From: Arcanobacterium ihumii
GTDB taxonomy: Bacteria > Actinomycetota > Actinomycetes > Actinomycetales > Actinomycetaceae
Length of the DNA stretch: 64,000 bases
Reading direction: 5' to 3'
NCBI RefSeq assembly: GCF_900604515.1
Contig: NZ_UWOS01000001.1
Coordinates: 496,001 to 560,000, forward strand
Every line of letters begins with the position of its first letter. The stretch's first letter is position 1. A program made the translations under genes and the position numbers. Positions 29,521 through 38,348 of this stretch are shown here, piece by piece. Under the pieces are notes generated by a model that worked only from the letters and a program-made list of their open reading frames with translations, was not told the origin of the DNA and did no database searches.

Positions 29521-30198
29521 ATGTTTATTTTCCGTCCTGAACCCACCATGGTTTCACCCAACAACGCGCTGCCCGGCCGATCGACACTGATCCTGCCAAA
29601 TCCGGGAAAGCATCTTGTTCTTGGCTCGGATATCCTCAAAAATCCCGATGCGGGCGAAGCAGAAATATTCCTAGCTGCAGGCTGTTACTGGGGCGTGGAA
29701 GAAATTTACTGGAACACACCCGGCGTCGTCACTACTGCAGTCGGTTTCATGGGTGGATTCACACCGAACCCCACATACCAAGAAGTATGCACCGGGGAAA
29801 CTGGACACACCGAAACTGTGCGCGTTGTTCACAACGAAAGCGAAATCTCCACTGCTGAAATTCTCAAGACCTTCTTCGAATGCCACGACCCAACTACGCT
29901 AAATCGCCAAGGTAACGACGTCGGAACCCAGTATCGTTCGGCTATCTTCACAACGACGCCGGAGCAGTACGCAACTGCGAAGGAGATGCTCGCAACATAC
30001 GAACAGGTACTGAAGGGTGCTTCAGGCGGCAAGGCGCAGATCGTCACAGAGGTAATTGACGCGGCACAATCACAATTCTATCCGGCGGAAGATGGCCACC
30101 AGCAGTATCTTTACAAGAACCCTGATGGCTACCGCTGCCATACCAAGTCCGGAATGGCGTGTCCGCTGCCTGGTACTGGACCACTGTCACAGAGTTAA
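29521..30198 (+). CDS. msrA: Peptide methionine-S-sulfoxide reductase MsrA
   Basis: 225 residues. The catalytic motif GCYWGVE puts the active Cys at 55, and the distal GYRCHTKSGMACP contains the resolving cysteines. It reduces methionine-S-sulfoxide in proteins. N-terminal 45-residue extension is present (FIFRPEPTMVSPNN...), as in the larger MsrA subtype. SD TGAGGAG is close to the ATG. It stands between terminators of greA and the FKBP gene and is therefore a single-gene unit. Confidence 0.95.
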   Translation: MFIFRPEPTMVSPNNALPGRSTLILPNPGKHLVLGSDILKNPDAGEAEIFLAAGCYWGVEEIYWNTPGVVTTAVGFMGGFTPNPTYQEVCTGETGHTETVRVVHNESEISTAEILKTFFECHDPTTLNRQGNDVGTQYRSAIFTTTPEQYATAKEMLATYEQVLKGASGGKAQIVTEVIDAAQSQFYPAEDGHQQYLYKNPDGYRCHTKSGMACPLPGTGPLSQS

Positions 30199-30289
30199 TC
30201 CACTGGAGCCGGTTTCCTCATCAGTCATTTTCTCGACTAGTTCGAATTACAAGTAGACTATGAACGACTATTCTACGAAAGGTTTTAGC

Positions 30290-30697
30290 ATGAACGTGAT
30301 TCTTCCAAGTGTTTCTGGTTCGTTTGGCGAAACGCCAGAACTCACCTTCCCAGCAGACGTCGAAGCTCCTAAGGGACTGCGCGTTGAGGTTCTCGAAGAG
30401 GGAACTGGTCCGGTTGTTGCCGCTGGGCAAGAAATTGAAGTGAACTACCACGGCCAAATCTGGGCTGGAGACATCTTCGACTCATCCTACTTCCGCGGTG
30501 AACCAACGCGCTTCCCAATTGGCGTTGGAATGGTTATCCAGGGATGGGATCAGGCGATTGTTGGCAAGCAGGTGGGCTCACGTCTACTTATTTCGGTTCC
30601 ACCAGTTAAGGGCTACGGCAAGAACGGAAACCCACGTGCCGGCATTTCAGGCACCGACGTTTTGGTGTTCGTAGTGGACATTCTTGATGCACGCTGA
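30290..30697 (+). CDS. FKBP-type peptidyl-prolyl cis-trans isomerase
   Basis: 135 residues from ATG 30290. The FKBP core includes VNYHGQIWAGDIFDSSYFRGEP, IQGWDQAIVGKQVGSRLLISVPP and GTDVLVFVVDIL. An in-frame ATG at 30260 overlaps a TAGACT -10 box (30254-30259), so transcription would begin about 30266, beyond it, and GAAAGG 8 nt before ATG 30290 marks the real start. Cytosolic, no signal peptide. Folding assistance for proline-containing proteins is the family activity; the client is unknown. Confidence 0.93.
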   Translation: MNVILPSVSGSFGETPELTFPADVEAPKGLRVEVLEEGTGPVVAAGQEIEVNYHGQIWAGDIFDSSYFRGEPTRFPIGVGMVIQGWDQAIVGKQVGSRLLISVPPVKGYGKNGNPRAGISGTDVLVFVVDILDAR

Positions 30698-30717
30698 TTT
30701 AGCAAAACTGATCAAAT

Positions 30718-30752
30718 AAGTGGGGCGGTTCGAAAGAACCGCCCCACTTAGC
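30718..30752. terminator. Bidirectional terminator, FKBP / Bax inhibitor-like genes
   Basis: Perfect 14-bp stem AAGTGGGGCGGTTC / GAACCGCCCCACTT with a GAAA tetraloop between convergent genes. Confidence 0.75.
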
Positions 30753-30776
30753 ATTCTTACTAGAAAGTAAGTTTGA

Positions 30777-31619
30777 TTATCGATCAGCAAGGATCGATAC
30801 GATGCGAAGAACTTCTACATAGATCCACAGGATCGTCATGACGATACCGATTGCACAGGTCCATGCAAATTCCGCTGGAGCGCCATTATTAACTGCATCT
30901 TGTACTGCTTCGAAATCAGCAATGAGGAAGTATGCGGCTACGAACAGCATGACTACACCGATAAGCACACCAAGTGGCATCCCACCGAACGACACATCAG
31001 TACGCAGATTAGTATGTGCAAAGAACATGAGTCCCATGTTGATGAAAGCGAAAAGAATTCCACCTAGTGCAACAATCAAAACAATCTTGCGACCGCGCGG
31101 CGTCGTACGAATTGCACCGGAGTAGTGCAAACCAAGCGTAACAGCCACAATCACAGCCGTAGCAAGAATTGCTTGGAGAGCAACACCTGGCAAGAAGTAG
31201 TCGAGATACCCAGTAAGAGCACCCAAAGCCACGCCTTCAAGCGCCGCATAAGCAATTGCAACCCCTGGCTTGACCATGCGTTGGAAAGCAATGAACATAC
31301 CCACGCCAAAGGCAACCAATGAGCCACCAATAGCAAGCATCGGCATAGCATTCATTGGGAAGAATAGAATAGTAAGGATTCCGGCAAAAACAGTGGTACC
31401 CAGCAGAATTGCCGTCTTATTCATCGCGTCAGCGTAGGTCATGCGATCTGAAGACGCATATGGAGAGTAGCTTGGCTGCGATTCTACGTAGCCTTCTGGT
31501 GAATACTGTGCAGAATAGTTATTTTCGTATTGCGTCTGACCGTACTGATTTGGGAATTGATTTGGCCGTTGCGCAGTTTGCTTAAAATATGGATTCCGAT
31601 CCATTACTGGATTACTCAA
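30777..31619 (-). CDS. Bax inhibitor-1/YccA family membrane protein
   Basis: 280 residues. A cytosolic N-terminus rich in Tyr, Gln and Asn (about 50 residues) precedes seven hydrophobic helices with the family's late ADFEAVQDAVNNGAP segment, in which the Asp residues are thought to sense pH in calcium leak channels of this family. The start is a TTG at 31619 with AGGAGG 6 nt upstream; there is an ATG five codons in. Single gene, divergent from the ABC transporter downstream and separated by a hairpin-rich 326-bp region. Confidence 0.9.
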   Translation of the reverse strand: MSNPVMDRNPYFKQTAQRPNQFPNQYGQTQYENNYSAQYSPEGYVESQPSYSPYASSDRMTYADAMNKTAILLGTTVFAGILTILFFPMNAMPMLAIGGSLVAFGVGMFIAFQRMVKPGVAIAYAALEGVALGALTGYLDYFLPGVALQAILATAVIVAVTLGLHYSGAIRTTPRGRKIVLIVALGGILFAFINMGLMFFAHTNLRTDVSFGGMPLGVLIGVVMLFVAAYFLIADFEAVQDAVNNGAPAEFAWTCAIGIVMTILWIYVEVLRIVSILADR

Positions 31620-31945
31620 CGTAAACCTCCTACATAGATCGAGGTACTGCCCTCGACTTCTGGCTTCATTCTATCTGATAGGGGAAGAGAATCTCGAGCC
31701 ACCGCCCCTCCACCTTGAGCGAACAAAAGTCCAAGAAATCCTTGGTATTGCTGGCCCTTCAGGGGTAAACCCTGAGGGGCCATACGCGAAAAATCAGCCT
31801 GTGGAATGAATTTCCCCGGTAAACATAGCACGTAAGATAAAACTGAACGGAATCGGGAGTATCTTTTCCATCAAAACACGCTCGGTGAAGGACAGGTGAA
31901 GGACAACCGATCCCGGACACACTCAAACAAATTCAGGAGCACTCA
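31620..31945. other. Intergenic region BI-1 / ABC transporter with a 12-bp hairpin
   Basis: 326 bp. Contains GGCCCTTCAGGG and CCCTGAGGGGCC (31753-31781), a 12-bp stem with one G-U pair and a 5-nt loop but no T-run in either direction, and a tandem 11-bp duplication GGTGAAGGACA at 31884-31905. No open frame is convincing. Confidence 0.55.
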
Positions 31946-32896
31946 GTGATTACTGTAGAAAACCTTACGAAGTCTTACGGAAAGAAGCGCGCGGTAGACG
32001 ATCTTTCCTTCACTGTCCGTTCCGGCGCGGTCACCGGATTTCTTGGACCAAACGGATCGGGAAAGTCAACGACGATGCGGTGCATGGTTGGTCTCGATAG
32101 CCCAAATAACGGCCACGCTCTTTTCGATGGAGTTGAGTATTCCAAACTCTCAGCCCCTCTTTCGAAAGTCGGATCACTCCTTGATGGCAAGGCATTCCAT
32201 CCGGGTCGATCTGCGCGCCAACACCTCACTATCGTCGCCCAGACCCATGGAATCCCACAGTCACGCGTGGACGAAGTTTTGACGATTACCGGAATTGATT
32301 CGGTTGCCAAGAAGAAGCTCAAAGGGTTTTCACTTGGTATGGGTCAGCGCCTGGGAATCGCCGTTGCTCTGCTTGGAGACCCTGAAGTACTAATCCTTGA
32401 CGAACCAGTTAACGGCTTGGATCCTGACGGTGTACGCTGGGTTCGCCAGCTCATGCGAAACTTCGCTGCTGAGGGACGTACCGTGCTGGTGTCCTCGCAT
32501 CTCATGAGCGAGATGGCCCTTACCGCCGACGACCTCGTCATCATCGGCCGAGGGAAACTGATTGCTTCGGGACCGATTCGTGACTTTACTGAAACGGCGT
32601 CGAACCGAAAGATCAAAGTTGCTGGCCCAGATGCTTTAGCGATTGAAAACGTGCTTCGCACCGCCAATGTTACTTACCTAATGAATCAACCAGCGGAGCA
32701 TTACCCCACTGGGTATCTAGAGATTTCAGGAAGCGACCGTATGAGCATTGGTCACCTCCTCTACGAAAACAATGTAGAGATTCACGAGCTCACTGAGACT
32801 TACTCCTCACTCGAAGATGTATTCATGGAGCTCACGGACGACGACGTTGACTACCGTGTTGATACGAAGCCGAACTATACGCAGATGGGAAACTAA
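31946..32896 (+). CDS. ABC transporter ATP-binding protein (drug/lipid exporter type)
   Basis: 316 residues. Walker A GPNGSGKST, signature FSLGMGQRL, Walker B EVLILDEPVNGLDP and switch His in VSSHL are all present, and the C-terminal extension has the DrrA/CcmA-type tail. GTG start with CAGGAG 6 nt upstream. With the membrane partner one base downstream it forms a two-gene ABC-2 exporter of unknown substrate; antibiotic-resistance or lipid export are typical roles for such pairs. Confidence 0.93.
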   Translation: MITVENLTKSYGKKRAVDDLSFTVRSGAVTGFLGPNGSGKSTTMRCMVGLDSPNNGHALFDGVEYSKLSAPLSKVGSLLDGKAFHPGRSARQHLTIVAQTHGIPQSRVDEVLTITGIDSVAKKKLKGFSLGMGQRLGIAVALLGDPEVLILDEPVNGLDPDGVRWVRQLMRNFAAEGRTVLVSSHLMSEMALTADDLVIIGRGKLIASGPIRDFTETASNRKIKVAGPDALAIENVLRTANVTYLMNQPAEHYPTGYLEISGSDRMSIGHLLYENNVEIHELTETYSSLEDVFMELTDDDVDYRVDTKPNYTQMGN

Positions 32897-32897
32897 G

Positions 32898-33731
32898 ATG
32901 AGTGTCAATACTTTCAGTCAAGAAAAATCCGCGCAGCCACAGGTGACCTACCAGCGTTCGCAAACGGCACTTTCCTCGAAAGTTACGCTTGGTGGTTCAA
33001 TCAAGTCTGAGTTCTATAAGCTCTGGACTACGAAGCTCACAAAAATCACCTCGTTGCTCGTAATTATCATTTCAGCTGGGCTAGTCGGTGCCGTGGCGCA
33101 CTTCTCAGACATTGCACCAGATGCCTCAATGATTGTTGGCGGATGGGGATTATCTTCGATCTTCTTCTTGGTTATCTCAGTAGGTGCTGTTACCTCCGAA
33201 TATGCACATAATACGATGCGGACCACAGCGCTTTCTGACCCACAACGCTTGCGGTCATTGTTCGCTAAAGCATTCGCCGTCGTCGTCTACTCTTTCCTTC
33301 TTGCAAGCGTGCTGACGGTAATCATGACCGGAACCACTCTTCTTCTGAGCAAACAGCCGGTGACCTTCACTTCCGACGACGTTCGCCCATTCCTCACCAT
33401 GATCGGCGTCTTGGTAGGAATGTCTGTCATGGGAGTTGGACTCGGCTATATCTTCCGCTCAACTGCAGGTGCAATCACTGCCGGCGTTGTTCTGATGCAG
33501 TTCCTTGGCCTGTTGACCCTCATTCCACTGGACTTCTTCCGAAAGACACTCAACTTTTACCTTCCATCTAACCTTGGTCAATATGCAATTATGAAAATCT
33601 CAAGTGGCGAAATCGTGGATCCGTCTGTCACAGTTCCATACAGTCAAGGTGGTGCATTTGCACTATTTCTTCTCTACCCACTGTTCTTCTTAGTCTTAGG
33701 AATTATCCGTTTCAAGAAGTCCGACATTTAA
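32898..33731 (+). CDS. ABC-2 type transporter membrane subunit
   Basis: 277 residues from ATG 32898, starting one base after the ATPase stop. A charged N-terminal ~35 residues precede six hydrophobic helices, with SEFYKLWTTKLTK a short amphipathic segment before helix 1. This is the usual partner for the preceding ATPase (ABC2 membrane family). No recognised substrate specificity. A strong bidirectional terminator follows at 33772. Confidence 0.88.
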   Translation: MSVNTFSQEKSAQPQVTYQRSQTALSSKVTLGGSIKSEFYKLWTTKLTKITSLLVIIISAGLVGAVAHFSDIAPDASMIVGGWGLSSIFFLVISVGAVTSEYAHNTMRTTALSDPQRLRSLFAKAFAVVVYSFLLASVLTVIMTGTTLLLSKQPVTFTSDDVRPFLTMIGVLVGMSVMGVGLGYIFRSTAGAITAGVVLMQFLGLLTLIPLDFFRKTLNFYLPSNLGQYAIMKISSGEIVDPSVTVPYSQGGAFALFLLYPLFFLVLGIIRFKKSDI

Positions 33732-33771
33732 TCGGATTACTTATTGCTTCGACTTAGGCAAGTCAACTTAC

Positions 33772-33816
33772 GTTGGGGGTGGAGTGGTAGAACGCCACTC
33801 CACCCCCAACATTTAA
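33772..33816 (+). terminator. Terminator after ABC-2 exporter genes
   Basis: Perfect 16-bp stem GTTGGGGGTGGAGTGG / CCACTCCACCCCCAAC with a 7-nt loop, then ATTTAATTCTT. Confidence 0.75.
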
Positions 33817-33924
33817 TTCTTCGATTTACCTCTACTACCCGCCTCCGACTCAATCAAGCACAATGCCGCTTGATACCAGTTACGCCCTTAGCACGCAAGC
33901 GAGAAAACACAAATATCCTCGTGA

Positions 33925-33930
33925 TAGGTT
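33925..33930 (+). promoter_or_regulatory. -10 box for leaderless DUF456 gene
   Basis: TAGGTT followed by GCTTCA and ATG 33937, the 6-nt leaderless spacing. Confidence 0.5.
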
Positions 33931-33936
33931 GCTTCA

Positions 33937-34437
33937 ATGGAAATAGATCTTCTCACTACCATCTTGGTAGTGATTGCTTACGGCATCGGCATCTGGGGAA
34001 TCATCGTTCCAGTTCTTCCCGGCACAATCTTGATTTGGCTATCTACCCTCGTATGGGCCTTCGTGATCGGCGGAAATACCGGATGGATAACGTTCGGACT
34101 CGTCACCGTTTTCAGTACCATCGGAGTCGTTGCAAGTTACGTACTCACGGGTAGACGCTTAAAGGCCGCAGAAGTTCCAAACTCCTCGATCCTTTTCGGT
34201 GCCCTCGGTGCAGCAATCGGCTTCTTCGTAATTCCAGTGCTCGGTATTTTCATCGGCTTTTCTGTAGGGCTTTTTCTAGCCGAAGCTCGCCGTAAAGGAG
34301 ACACCGTCCAAGGCATCGCCTCAGCGTGGCTTGCCCTAAAGTCACTCGGTTTCGGCATCTTAGTAGAGCTTGCCATGGCGTTTATCTCCGCGTTCACCTT
34401 CGCAATCTCAACCCTCATCTTTTTCTTTGGAAACTAA
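33937..34437 (+). CDS. DUF456 domain membrane protein
   Basis: 166 residues with about four to five hydrophobic helices. WGIIVPVLPGTILIWLSTLVWA and the GLV...VASYVLTGRRLKA region match the small DUF456 family (homologue of mycobacterial Rv-type small membrane proteins). Function unknown. It begins from a probably leaderless message and is followed 15 bp later by the DUF4126 gene, so the two are likely one transcript. Confidence 0.85.
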   Translation: MEIDLLTTILVVIAYGIGIWGIIVPVLPGTILIWLSTLVWAFVIGGNTGWITFGLVTVFSTIGVVASYVLTGRRLKAAEVPNSSILFGALGAAIGFFVIPVLGIFIGFSVGLFLAEARRKGDTVQGIASAWLALKSLGFGILVELAMAFISAFTFAISTLIFFFGN

Positions 34438-34452
34438 TAACTAAGGGGAATC

Positions 34453-35106
34453 ATGCTTGCAGCACTTACAGGAGCAGGACTTTCAGCAGCAGCCGGACTC
34501 AATGCCTACATTCCTTTCTTGATCGTAGCCCTAGTATCACGCTACACAGACGTAATCACGCTTCCTGCTTCGTTTACATGGATTGAGTCACCTTGGGCGA
34601 TCGGAATTGCTTCTTTGCTTTTACTTTCCGAAATAGTCTTAGACAAAATCCCCGCTATTGATTCTTTGAACGATGCCGTTGGAACAGCTATCCGTCCTGC
34701 CACTGGAGGCATCATCTTCGCTGCTACAGCTGCCGCGCAGCAATATGAAAATAACTCTTCATTCTTTACGAATAATCCTTGGGTTGGAGTTGTTTTGGGC
34801 GGTCTCACCGCAGCAATTGTTCACACAGGAAAAATGGTAAGCCGGCCAATAATCAACGTTGGCACACTCGGAATCGGAGCGCCCGTCGTCTCCACAGTTG
34901 AGGATGGGACATCGTTTACGGTATCACTTATCGCGATTTTCTTGCCTGCACTCGTGATCTTGGTGCTTGGTCTATTGGCGTTCGTGCTGTGGAAGATCTT
35001 CCGCTTTGCACAGCGCAGGAAAAAGCGCCCAAGTGCAAGCCAAAAACCGAACGAATACATTATCGACGGCGATTCAGTGATTCTCGAAGGAGAAATCGAA
35101 GATTAA
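34453..35106 (+). CDS. DUF4126 domain membrane protein
   Basis: 217 residues. The N-terminal AALTGAGLSAAAGLNAYIPFL matches DUF4126, which often follows DUF456 genes. Four or more hydrophobic helices are followed by a basic cytoplasmic patch (FAQRRKKRPS) and an acidic end. Function unknown. SD AGGGGA is 4-9 nt upstream of the ATG. The tRNA gene on the opposite strand begins 5 bp after the stop. Confidence 0.85.
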   Translation: MLAALTGAGLSAAAGLNAYIPFLIVALVSRYTDVITLPASFTWIESPWAIGIASLLLLSEIVLDKIPAIDSLNDAVGTAIRPATGGIIFAATAAAQQYENNSSFFTNNPWVGVVLGGLTAAIVHTGKMVSRPIINVGTLGIGAPVVSTVEDGTSFTVSLIAIFLPALVILVLGLLAFVLWKIFRFAQRRKKRPSASQKPNEYIIDGDSVILEGEIED

Positions 35107-35111
35107 GAGAG

Positions 35112-35185
35112 TGCCCCCGGTGGGACTCGAACCCACACTGTACAGATTTTAAGTCTGCCGCCTCTGCCGATTGGGCTACGGGGGC
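35112..35185 (-). tRNA. tRNA with UAA anticodon (Leu type), short variable arm
   Basis: 74-nt gene on the minus strand that folds as a cloverleaf. Acceptor GCCCCCG pairs with CGGGGGC, discriminator A73; T arm GTGGG-TTCGAGT-CCCAC; anticodon stem GCAGA/TCTGT with loop CTTAAAA, giving anticodon UAA. Anticodon and A73 indicate leucine, but the variable loop is only five bases (ACAGT) where a normal bacterial tRNA-Leu has a long variable arm. CCA is not encoded. Confidence 0.85.
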
Positions 35186-35431
35186 GTGATTTCTACCAGT
35201 TCCAACAGCGGTCACACCACTGGCATCGGAGCCGATAGAAGAACTCACTGGGTACTAGCATACTCATTAATTGCGATCTGAGAAAATCGGATCGCGTTTG
35301 GAATTCGTCTCACTCTTTATCGTATCTGTGGCTTTAGTCCGAAATGCTACTAAAGTTGAGTCTAGTTTGAGTATGGAAATGTTAAACGGCGCTTTACCAT
35401 TCCATAAAGAAAGATGAAGTCGAAACGAAAC

Positions 35432-35437
35432 TAGGAT
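35432..35437 (+). promoter_or_regulatory. -10 box for leaderless nhaA
   Basis: TAGGAT followed by GAATCA and then ATG 35444. Confidence 0.5.
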
Positions 35438-35443
35438 GAATCA

Positions 35444-36691
35444 ATGGCGAAGAAACCGAGTCTTTTTAGACGATATAAACGCGCTCTCCACAGCGAAACA
35501 TTTGCCGGGTTCGTTCTCATTCTTGCAGCAGTTATAGCTCTGATCTGGGCAAACTTCCCGGTTGAATCAGTTCGTTCCGCTTATACAGCCCTTTCTGAAA
35601 CAACCATCGGGTTTTCAGCCATTCACCTCGATCTCACCATTGCGCAATGGGCAGCAGACGGTCTCCTGGCGATTTTCTTTTTTGTCGTAGGACTTGAGCT
35701 CAAACAAGAATTTACGGTTGGATCCCTACGCGATGTGCGACGAGCCCTTGTTCCAATCCTCGCTGCCGTATGTGGAATGATCGGTCCAATCATCGTTTAC
35801 ACGCTCATTCAATTGGCTACCGGCTCAAATAACTTTGGCGGCTGGGCCGTTCCAGTTGCAACTGACATTGCTTTCGCCCTCGCCGTCTTAGGGCTTTTCG
35901 GGAAAGGGCTACCGCCTTCGATCCGTACATTCCTTATGACTCTAGCCGTTGTAGACGATTTGCTCGGTATTATCCTTATCGCCATATTCTTTGCCGGTAG
36001 TCTTAATTTTATTGCATTGGTTCTAGCAATCGCAGTGATCGGTATCTTCGGCATGCTCGTACAAAAGCGCATCACCAAGGCATACATTTTATGGCCACTC
36101 GGCATCCTTGCCTGGTACCTGATGCACCTTTCAGGTATCCATGCCACTATTGCAGGTGTAGCACTTGGAATGATGGTTCCAGCAATCCAGCGCAAAGCTG
36201 AGCATGAATCACTCACCAGCCATTTTTCCTCAAAAATTGAATTCTATTCGGCAGGTTTCATTCTTCCAATCTTCGCATTCTTCGCAGCCGGTGTGGACGT
36301 AGTCGACGCCGGTGGCTTCGGAGAAATGTTCGTTGATCCAGTTGCACTAGGTATCTATCTGGGTCTGCCACTCGGAAAGATGCTGGGAATCAGCGGTGGC
36401 GTATTCATTATGGTCAAGGTATTCAAGCTAAAGTTGGGCCGGGGAATCAATATGCTTGACATCATCCCGGTTTCGCTTGTTGCGGGAATTGGGTTCACGG
36501 TGTCACTACTGATTGCAACGCTATCTTTCCCGACCACCGATCCGCACGAACCTCATTCACGAATCGCTGTTCTGGTTGGAACACTTCTATCGGTAATCCT
36601 CGGCGGAATTACTCTTTCAGCACGTTCTCACTGGCGTAACCGTTTCGCAGTTCGCACCGAGATCCACACTTCGATGAGTCCAAGCGACTAA
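35444..36691 (+). CDS. nhaA: Na+/H+ antiporter NhaA
   Basis: 415 residues with 11-12 hydrophobic helices. The ion-binding aspartates are in VVDDLLGI (Asp171, Asp172), with Asp141 in PVATDIAFAL. FFFVVGLELKQEF, GMIGPI and the C-terminal SRIAVLVGTLLS are NhaA features. It exchanges intracellular Na+ (or Li+) for two H+ and keeps sodium and pH homeostasis. Length is slightly above the 388 residues of the E. coli enzyme because of longer tails. Message is probably leaderless. Confidence 0.96.
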   Translation: MAKKPSLFRRYKRALHSETFAGFVLILAAVIALIWANFPVESVRSAYTALSETTIGFSAIHLDLTIAQWAADGLLAIFFFVVGLELKQEFTVGSLRDVRRALVPILAAVCGMIGPIIVYTLIQLATGSNNFGGWAVPVATDIAFALAVLGLFGKGLPPSIRTFLMTLAVVDDLLGIILIAIFFAGSLNFIALVLAIAVIGIFGMLVQKRITKAYILWPLGILAWYLMHLSGIHATIAGVALGMMVPAIQRKAEHESLTSHFSSKIEFYSAGFILPIFAFFAAGVDVVDAGGFGEMFVDPVALGIYLGLPLGKMLGISGGVFIMVKVFKLKLGRGINMLDIIPVSLVAGIGFTVSLLIATLSFPTTDPHEPHSRIAVLVGTLLSVILGGITLSARSHWRNRFAVRTEIHTSMSPSD

Positions 36692-36700
36692 TTACTGCCT

Positions 36701-37687
36701 TCAGGCTATGATTTCTGGAGCCTGGGGTGAACGTGCCGCCCAAAGCGCCAAGCCATCTAGGATATCGTGCTCCGAAGTTACAACATGACTCAATAGATGT
36801 CCCTGTTCTTCTGTCCTTTGAGCAAGGCGGTGCACAACTTCTTGCCACACCAGTGCACCTGAATTGATGACGTCCACCCTACCTGGGTGCATAAAACCGA
36901 GTTCGGTACGTTCTTGTGCCGTAGATTTCAAGAACCAGTTACAGGCACAGTCGATTTCCTCAATCGTCAATGATGCTCCGTGAATCTTCATAGGATCATA
37001 TTCATCAAGCCCAAGTGCTAGTGCAGTAATGGTTGTAACGCTGCCTGCCAATCCAATAACTCCGTGTGCGGTTCCAAAATCAACTACCTGTTCTGCCCGA
37101 TCTAAGAATTCACGTACATCGCGCCGGGCGGCGTGTATTTCTTCTTCTGTAGCTGGATCGCTGCGAAGGTGGCGTTCATGCATTCGCACGCAGCCAACAT
37201 TCATCGAATACGAAGAAATAACCTGACCGTTGGCATCGCCAAGAGCAATTTCAGTGGAACCACCACCTAGATCAACAGCAATCAACGGAGATTCACTCGA
37301 CTTTCCAAGCACAGAGATAGCGCCGGCAAAGCTGGTTTTAGCTTCCTCATCCCCCGTCAATACCTGAGGTTCAATGCCAAGCCGATCCATAATGCCGTCA
37401 ATAAACTCTTGACGATTCTCAGCATCGCGAGTAGCGGAAGTTGCCGCAAACCTAATTGATTCAACCCCGTGTTCCTTGCACAGAGCCGCATATTCATCAA
37501 CGACCTTCAAGGTACGATCAAGGGCTTCTTGATCGAATCGACCGGTGCGGTCGACGCCCGCGCCAAGCCTCACAACTTTCATCAAGCGTACAACGTCCGT
37601 CAACGCTGACTCTCGAGTCTGCGGATCTACATCAGCAATCAATAAGCGGATCGAATTCGTTCCGCAGTCAATTCCAGCTACTCTCAC
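36701..37687 (-). CDS. ppx: Exopolyphosphatase/guanosine pentaphosphatase (Ppx/GppA family)
   Basis: 328 residues. The ASKHA fold ATPase-like motifs VAGIDCGTNSIRLL (N-terminus), AVDLGGGSTEIALG and GLAGSVTTITALALG are all present. The size (about 320 aa) matches actinobacterial Ppx1/2 rather than the two-domain E. coli form. The family hydrolyses terminal phosphate of polyphosphate or pppGpp. Lies at the end of the eno-divIC-DUF501-ppx block on the minus strand, as usual in actinobacteria. GTG start; the SD is weak. Confidence 0.94.
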   Translation of the reverse strand: MRVAGIDCGTNSIRLLIADVDPQTRESALTDVVRLMKVVRLGAGVDRTGRFDQEALDRTLKVVDEYAALCKEHGVESIRFAATSATRDAENRQEFIDGIMDRLGIEPQVLTGDEEAKTSFAGAISVLGKSSESPLIAVDLGGGSTEIALGDANGQVISSYSMNVGCVRMHERHLRSDPATEEEIHAARRDVREFLDRAEQVVDFGTAHGVIGLAGSVTTITALALGLDEYDPMKIHGASLTIEEIDCACNWFLKSTAQERTELGFMHPGRVDVINSGALVWQEVVHRLAQRTEEQGHLLSHVVTSEHDILDGLALWAARSPQAPEIIA

Positions 37688-37738
37688 AACTTCTACCTTG
37701 CCACACGGCTCCTGCCAGTTTTCATTGCTGGCAGTGTC

Positions 37739-38296
37739 TCAGTCTTCTTCGAAAATGTCCTTGCAACGGCACACAGTTGGATCCCAACCGGCCATCGCTA
37801 AAGCCTCATCACCAACGGGGCATACACCTTCACCAACTGCCAACGCGTAGCCAGCCAAAGCATGGAGGCACTTCACTCGATCAGGCATCCCACCTGCTGA
37901 TTTACCAGCGATTTCAGGAATATCTTCGAGCAGGTCACGGCGTTCTACGTAGGAAAAGTGAGCGCGCTCGTGGGCTGCGGCCAATTCGGCGTCGTCCTTC
38001 AAACGCTCATTAAACGGCGTCATTCCTCCTGAACTCTCAATACGCGAAATCTCTTTTACGAGCGAAGGAAGCGAGAGGTAGAAGAGTGTCGGGAATGGGC
38101 TACCATCCGGGAGACGCGGAAAAGTGATGGTCACAGCAGGCGCGCCACAAGCACATCGAGCGCCGATTCCCACTAACCCACGTGGATCACGACCGAGCTG
38201 AGCAGACAGCACCGCACGATCGGTATCGTTGATTTCTGAAGCGTTCTGGGCGATCTTTTTAAGTAGCTCAAGGCCGATTTCTTTGGTTTCTGACAC
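37739..38296 (-). CDS. DUF501 domain protein
   Basis: 185 residues from GTG 38296, with SD AAGGA 6 nt upstream; an upstream ATG at 38320 is in the same frame but lacks a good site. Cys-rich segments RCACGAPAVTI and DPTVCRCKDIFEED, with Cys and His in the VKCLHALAGYALA region, suggest metal binding. This family is a fixed neighbour of eno, divIC and ppx in actinobacteria. Function unknown. Confidence 0.9.
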   Translation of the reverse strand: MSETKEIGLELLKKIAQNASEINDTDRAVLSAQLGRDPRGLVGIGARCACGAPAVTITFPRLPDGSPFPTLFYLSLPSLVKEISRIESSGGMTPFNERLKDDAELAAAHERAHFSYVERRDLLEDIPEIAGKSAGGMPDRVKCLHALAGYALAVGEGVCPVGDEALAMAGWDPTVCRCKDIFEED

Positions 38297-38348
38297 AATT
38301 ATTCCTTCTCCATAACACAAAACAACTCATTAAAGTCTAACGAAAATC

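Noticed and set aside
30260-30289. ATG at 30260 as start of the FKBP gene
   Set aside because: It overlaps the -10 box TAGACT, so it would lie upstream of the transcription start; ATG 30290 has GAAAGG at proper distance.
35112-35185. Lysine or stop-suppressor tRNA reading of the gene at 35112
   Set aside because: The seven-base loop CTTAAAA gives UAA at positions 34-36, which pairs with leucine codons UUA/UUG; it is not UUU and not UUA/CUA.
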